Assembly (NCBI GenBank): GCA_016702415.1
Contig: JADJEA010000001.1
Location: forward strand, 1,593,001-1,657,000
From: Nostocoides sp.
GTDB taxonomy: Bacteria > Actinomycetota > Actinomycetes > Actinomycetales > Dermatophilaceae
Length of the DNA: 64,000 nucleotides
Direction of reading: 5' to 3'
A model generated the notes under the pieces. The model was given only the letters and a program-made list of their open reading frames with translations. It ran no database searches and had not been told where the DNA came from. The translations under genes and the position numbers were made by a program. Positions 61,217 through 64,000 of this stretch are shown one piece after another. Within the stretch, counting starts at the first letter, position 1, and every line of letters starts with the position of its first letter.

Positions 61217-62734
61217 GTGACCGCAGATGCACCCACCGGCCGGGTCGACCTCCAGGCGCTGAGCGAGGGCCCCGTGGCTGACGGTGCCGGCGCTGACAGT
61301 GTCGGCGCTGGTGGTATCGGGGCTGCGGGCATCCGCCTGTGGGGTGGCCGGTTCGCCGGGGGACCCGCGGATGCCCTCGCCGCCTTGTCCAAGTCGACCC
61401 ACTTCGACTGGCGGCTCGCGGCCTACGACATCGCGGGCTCGCGGGCGCACGCCCGGGTGCTCGCCCGGGCGGGGCTGCTGGACGCGCAGGCCCTGGCGGC
61501 GATGCTCGACGCACTCGACCGGCTCGATGCCGACGTGGCCAGCGGAGCGTTCCGCCCGCGCGAGGAGGATGAGGATGTCCACACCGCGCTCGAGCGCGGA
61601 CTGATCGAGCGGGCCGGCCCCGAGATCGGGGGGCGCCTGCGCGCGGGGCGTTCCCGCAACGACCAGATCGCGACACTCCTGCGGATGTACCTTCGCGACC
61701 ATGCCCGCGTGATCGCCGACTACATCCTCGATCTCGTGGATGCCCTTGTCGGACAAGCCAATGCGCACCTCGGCGTGGCGATGCCGGGGCGCACCCACCT
61801 CCAGCATGCCCAGCCGGTGTTGCTGAGCCACCACCTGCTCGCCCACGCTTGGCCCCTGCTGCGTGACGTCGAGCGGTTCCGCGACTGGGATACACGGGCG
61901 GCCCGCTCGCCCTACGGCTCGGGGGCGCTCGCGGGCTCCTCCCTCGGCCTGGACCCGGAGGCCGTTGCGGCCGACCTCGGCTTCGAGGCAGCGGTCGAGA
62001 ACTCCATCGACGGGACGGCGGCGCGGGATTTTGCGGCCGAGTTCGCCTTCGTCTGCGCGATGACCGCGATCGACCTCTCCCGGCTGGCCGAGGAGATCGT
62101 CCTCTGGGCCACCAAGGAGTTCGGATTCGTCCGCCTCGACGATGCCTACTCCACGGGCTCGAGCATCATGCCGCAGAAAAAGAACCCCGACATCGCCGAA
62201 CTCGCGCGGGGGAAGGCCGGCCGACTCGTCGGGGATCTCGCCGGGCTCCTGACCACCTTGAAGTCCCTGCCGCTGGCCTACAACCGGGACCTGCAGGAGG
62301 ACAAGGAGCCCGTCTTCGACGCCGTCGACACGCTCGAGGTGCTCCTCCCCGCCTTCACCGGGATGGTGGCGACTCTGCGGTTCGACACCGAACGCCTGGA
62401 AAGCCGTGCCCCCCAAGGATTCTCGTTGGCGACGGATATCGCCGAGTGGCTCGTCCGCGAAGGCGTGCCCTTCCGGGTGGCGCACGAGGTCGCGGGGGAG
62501 TGCGTCCGGACCTGTGAGGCCCGGGGGATCGAACTGTGGGACCTCTCCGATGCCGACCTTGCCGCCATCAGTGCCCATCTGACCCCGCGGGTGCGCCAGG
62601 TGCTCAGCGTCGAGGGGTCGCTCGCCTCCCGCGACGCGAAGGGCGGCACCGCGCCCGTCCGGGTGGCCGAGCAACTCCTCGCCGCCCGGGATGCGCTCGC
62701 CGCGGCCCGGTCCCGGGTCACCCGGTCCGGCTGA
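61217..62734 (+). CDS. argH: Argininosuccinate lyase with N-terminal extension
   Basis: Splits argininosuccinate into arginine and fumarate. 505 residues; the fumarase-like core begins at RLWGGRFAGG near 40 and includes SRNDQIATLLRMYLRDHARV, PGRTHLQHAQPVLLSHHLLA, and the signature GSSIMPQKKNPDIAELARGK near 315 with the catalytic Ser loop. The first 39 residues are an extra Gly/Ala-rich tract (DGAGADSVGAGGIGAAGI) encoded by imperfect 12-18 base repeats, absent from typical ArgH (about 460-480 residues). GTG 61217 is one base after argR; a start at a later codon is possible, but no other ATG/GTG is better placed. argG is missing between argR and argH and found at the other window end. Confidence 0.94.
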   Translation: MTADAPTGRVDLQALSEGPVADGAGADSVGAGGIGAAGIRLWGGRFAGGPADALAALSKSTHFDWRLAAYDIAGSRAHARVLARAGLLDAQALAAMLDALDRLDADVASGAFRPREEDEDVHTALERGLIERAGPEIGGRLRAGRSRNDQIATLLRMYLRDHARVIADYILDLVDALVGQANAHLGVAMPGRTHLQHAQPVLLSHHLLAHAWPLLRDVERFRDWDTRAARSPYGSGALAGSSLGLDPEAVAADLGFEAAVENSIDGTAARDFAAEFAFVCAMTAIDLSRLAEEIVLWATKEFGFVRLDDAYSTGSSIMPQKKNPDIAELARGKAGRLVGDLAGLLTTLKSLPLAYNRDLQEDKEPVFDAVDTLEVLLPAFTGMVATLRFDTERLESRAPQGFSLATDIAEWLVREGVPFRVAHEVAGECVRTCEARGIELWDLSDADLAAISAHLTPRVRQVLSVEGSLASRDAKGGTAPVRVAEQLLAARDALAAARSRVTRSG

Positions 62735-62752
62735 TCCGCGCGCGCAAGCGGC

Positions 62753-63187
62753 TCAGTGCGGCTCCTCCCGCAGCGTCAGCCGCATCTCGTTCGTCGCGGT
62801 GAAGCCGCTCGCCGCATAGAGGGGGCGGCCGGCGTCGGAGGCGTGGAGGGTGACGACGTCGACGCCGTGGGATCGGCATACCTCCACGGCGCCGTCGAGG
62901 AGACGGCGCGCCAAACCACGGCCACGGTGTGGCGGGTCGACATACATATTGAGGATGTACCCCCGCCGTGGGAGGGCCGTGTGCATATTCGGGGGAAGGT
63001 CCAGCCAGGTCACGCCAACCCCGCCGACCACGTCGCCGCCGGTGACGACGAGGAGTCCGAGGTAGCGCCCCTCGGCGAGAGCGGCACCGAGCCACTCGCG
63101 TGCGGGTCCGCTGGCCGCCTGGACGACCGTCCGATCGATGCCCATCTCGGTGAACATCGCGTCGCGGTGGCGCGAGACCGTCGCCAC
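62753..63187 (-). CDS. GNAT family N-acetyltransferase, N-terminus probably frameshifted
   Basis: 144 residues from the first in-frame GTG. GNAT signature: LGLLVVTGGDVVGGVGVTWL, YILNMYVDPPHRGRGLARRL (acetyl-CoA loop, RGRGLA) and HASDAGRPLYAASGFTATNE. Substrate unknown. The usual first strand (AIRRARPEDVATVSRHR) is encoded upstream of this GTG, without a start codon. An ATG at 63302 in the neighbouring frame would restore it if one G were removed near 63226-63228, yielding about 182 residues. The true gene is therefore likely 62753-63302 with a sequence error. Confidence 0.78.
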   Translation of the reverse strand: MATVSRHRDAMFTEMGIDRTVVQAASGPAREWLGAALAEGRYLGLLVVTGGDVVGGVGVTWLDLPPNMHTALPRRGYILNMYVDPPHRGRGLARRLLDGAVEVCRSHGVDVVTLHASDAGRPLYAASGFTATNEMRLTLREEPH

Positions 63188-63349
63188 ATCCTCGGGTCGC
63201 GCCCGCCGGATGGCGTATGCCGCATCCCTCCCCGCCCCGGCGTTGCTCCCCCTGCCCGTCCGTCCCCGGCCCGTCGTCTCCCGTGAATGCGGCCTGCGTC
63301 ATGAGCGCCAGTATCCCGGGGCATCCGGTATCCCGGGCATGCTGGCCTG

Positions 63350-64000
63350 GTGCCGAGCCCGCGCCTGCCCCGGAGCTTCTTCGCCCGGGATGTCCTCACG
63401 GTCGCCCCGGCGCTCCTGGGTTGCACGCTCACCCACGCCGGAGTCACCATCCGGATCACCGAGACGGAGGCGTATGCCGGGTACCTCCACGACCCCGGCT
63501 CCCACGCCTTCCGTGGCCGGACCCCGCGGACGGAACCGATGTTCGGTCCGGCCGGGGTCACCTATGTCTATTTCACGTACGGGATGCACTGGATGCTCTG
63601 CCTGGTCACCGGCCCGCCCGGGCTGGCCCAGGCCGTTCTCGTCCGCGCCGGGGACGTCGTCGCCGGTGCGGATGTGGCCGCCCGGCGCCGCCCGGGGGTC
63701 TCGCCCCGGGACCGCTGTCGTGGGCCGGCCCGGTTGGCCACGACCCTCGCGCTCGACGGCAGCCACACCGGACGGGATTTCTGCCGGCCTCCGCTGCGGA
63801 GCACCGCACCGACGGTGCCGCCGATGGATCTGGTCGTCCGGGGGACCGACGAACCCGTTGCCGCACAATCGATCCGGACCGGACCGCGCGTGGGGGTGAG
63901 CGGGCCGGGAGGGGACGGCACGGCATACCCCTGGCGGTTTTGGATCGACGGCGACCCGACGGTCAGTGCCTATCGGCCCGGGGTGGTCCGCCGGTCCCGC
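63350..64000 (+). CDS. DNA-3-methyladenine glycosylase, AAG/MPG type (3' end cut)
   Basis: Excises 3-methyladenine, 7-methylguanine and hypoxanthine from DNA, starting base-excision repair. The 217 codons seen show RSFFARDVLTVAPALLGC, TETEAYAGYLHDPGSHAFRG (EAY with the catalytic Glu and the DxxSHAFRG motif), GPAGVTYVYFTYGMHWMLCL and QAVLVRAG. It is the human AAG-like fold, not E. coli Tag or AlkA. Start GTG 63350 fits the family. The spacer to the divergent acetyltransferase carries a near-perfect direct repeat GTATCCCGGG(G)CAT at 63311-63324 and 63328-63340. The gene runs off the window. Confidence 0.93.
   Translation, partial: MPSPRLPRSFFARDVLTVAPALLGCTLTHAGVTIRITETEAYAGYLHDPGSHAFRGRTPRTEPMFGPAGVTYVYFTYGMHWMLCLVTGPPGLAQAVLVRAGDVVAGADVAARRRPGVSPRDRCRGPARLATTLALDGSHTGRDFCRPPLRSTAPTVPPMDLVVRGTDEPVAAQSIRTGPRVGVSGPGGDGTAYPWRFWIDGDPTVSAYRPGVVRRSR

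Noticed and set aside
860..63928. Iterated octamer as Chi, KOPS or other replication-strand-polarised signal
   Set aside because: The two orientations are nearly equal (about 51 and 49) across the window; such signals are usually strand-skewed.
1..64000. CRISPR array, prophage or integrase-bearing island
   Set aside because: No regularly spaced repeats, no phage or transposase genes; the window is a conserved chromosomal backbone.

Overview
This window is chromosomal DNA from a high-GC actinobacterium, most likely a member of the Micrococcales and perhaps close to the Intrasporangiaceae (inference from gene content; no database was searched). The signs are very GC-rich codon use, a homodimeric AceE pyruvate dehydrogenase, a mycobacterial AhpE-type peroxiredoxin, PriA in place of HisA, MetZ, the DUF3052 gene, and many promoters whose -10 box sits 6-8 nt before the start codon, as in leaderless actinobacterial mRNAs. 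The order aceE / DUF3052-ahpE / nif3-zinc ribbon-RNase H / panB / glnA2-glnE recalls the Rv2220-Rv2241 region of Mycobacterium tuberculosis.

Layout. 1-1781: 5' part of an E. coli-type argG and a glycerophosphodiester phosphodiesterase. 1.9-7.9 kb: aceE, two PH-domain membrane proteins (one frameshifted), DUF3052 and ahpE. 8.0-10.9 kb: tRNA-Val(UAC) almost touching a Nif3-like gene, a C4 zinc-ribbon coiled-coil protein and an RNase H/phosphatase fusion. 11-18.7 kb: a secreted or anchored VWA protein and a giant secreted amylase-pullulanase (frameshifted). 18.9-28.6 kb: metZ, an ECF sigma factor with a membrane partner, yaaA, an RNB exonuclease, the RNase P RNA, an MBL hydrolase, a SPOR-like mini-protein, methionine aminopeptidase, a DUF559/AbiEi-like gene between two copies of a small repeat, and panB. 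28.8-35.8 kb: a secreted M6 metalloprotease, glnA2 and glnE. 35.8-41.5 kb: a histidine operon hisD-C-B-x-H-x-priA with two unassigned passenger genes. 41.5-46.8 kb: sseB-like, a frameshifted surface protein, DUF2505, the infC-rpmI-rplT ribosomal operon (infC starts with ATC) and a SpoU rRNA methylase. 46.9-50.9 kb: a membrane protein, a GntR regulator, and an FAD oxidoreductase plus CFA-synthase-like methyltransferase pair that matches the machinery for 10-methyl branched (tuberculostearic-type) fatty acids. 51.2-55.3 kb: pheST and DUF2500. 55.3-62.7 kb: argC-J-B-D-F-R-H without argG. 62.7-64 kb: a GNAT acetyltransferase and 3-methyladenine DNA glycosylase, truncated by the window end.

Two whole-window signals stand out. 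First, the heptamer GTATGCC / GGCATAC (usually the octamer GTATGCCG / CGGCATAC) occurs about 100 times, near-equally on both strands and in genes, spacers and the RNase P RNA. It forces rare ATA, GCA and TAT codons into otherwise GC-rich genes. This is a highly iterated, DNA-uptake-sequence- or HIP1-like motif. Second, five genes each contain a one-base shift in a short G/C run. That pattern looks more like sequencing or assembly error than gene decay, but it affects argC and the pullulanase and should be resolved.
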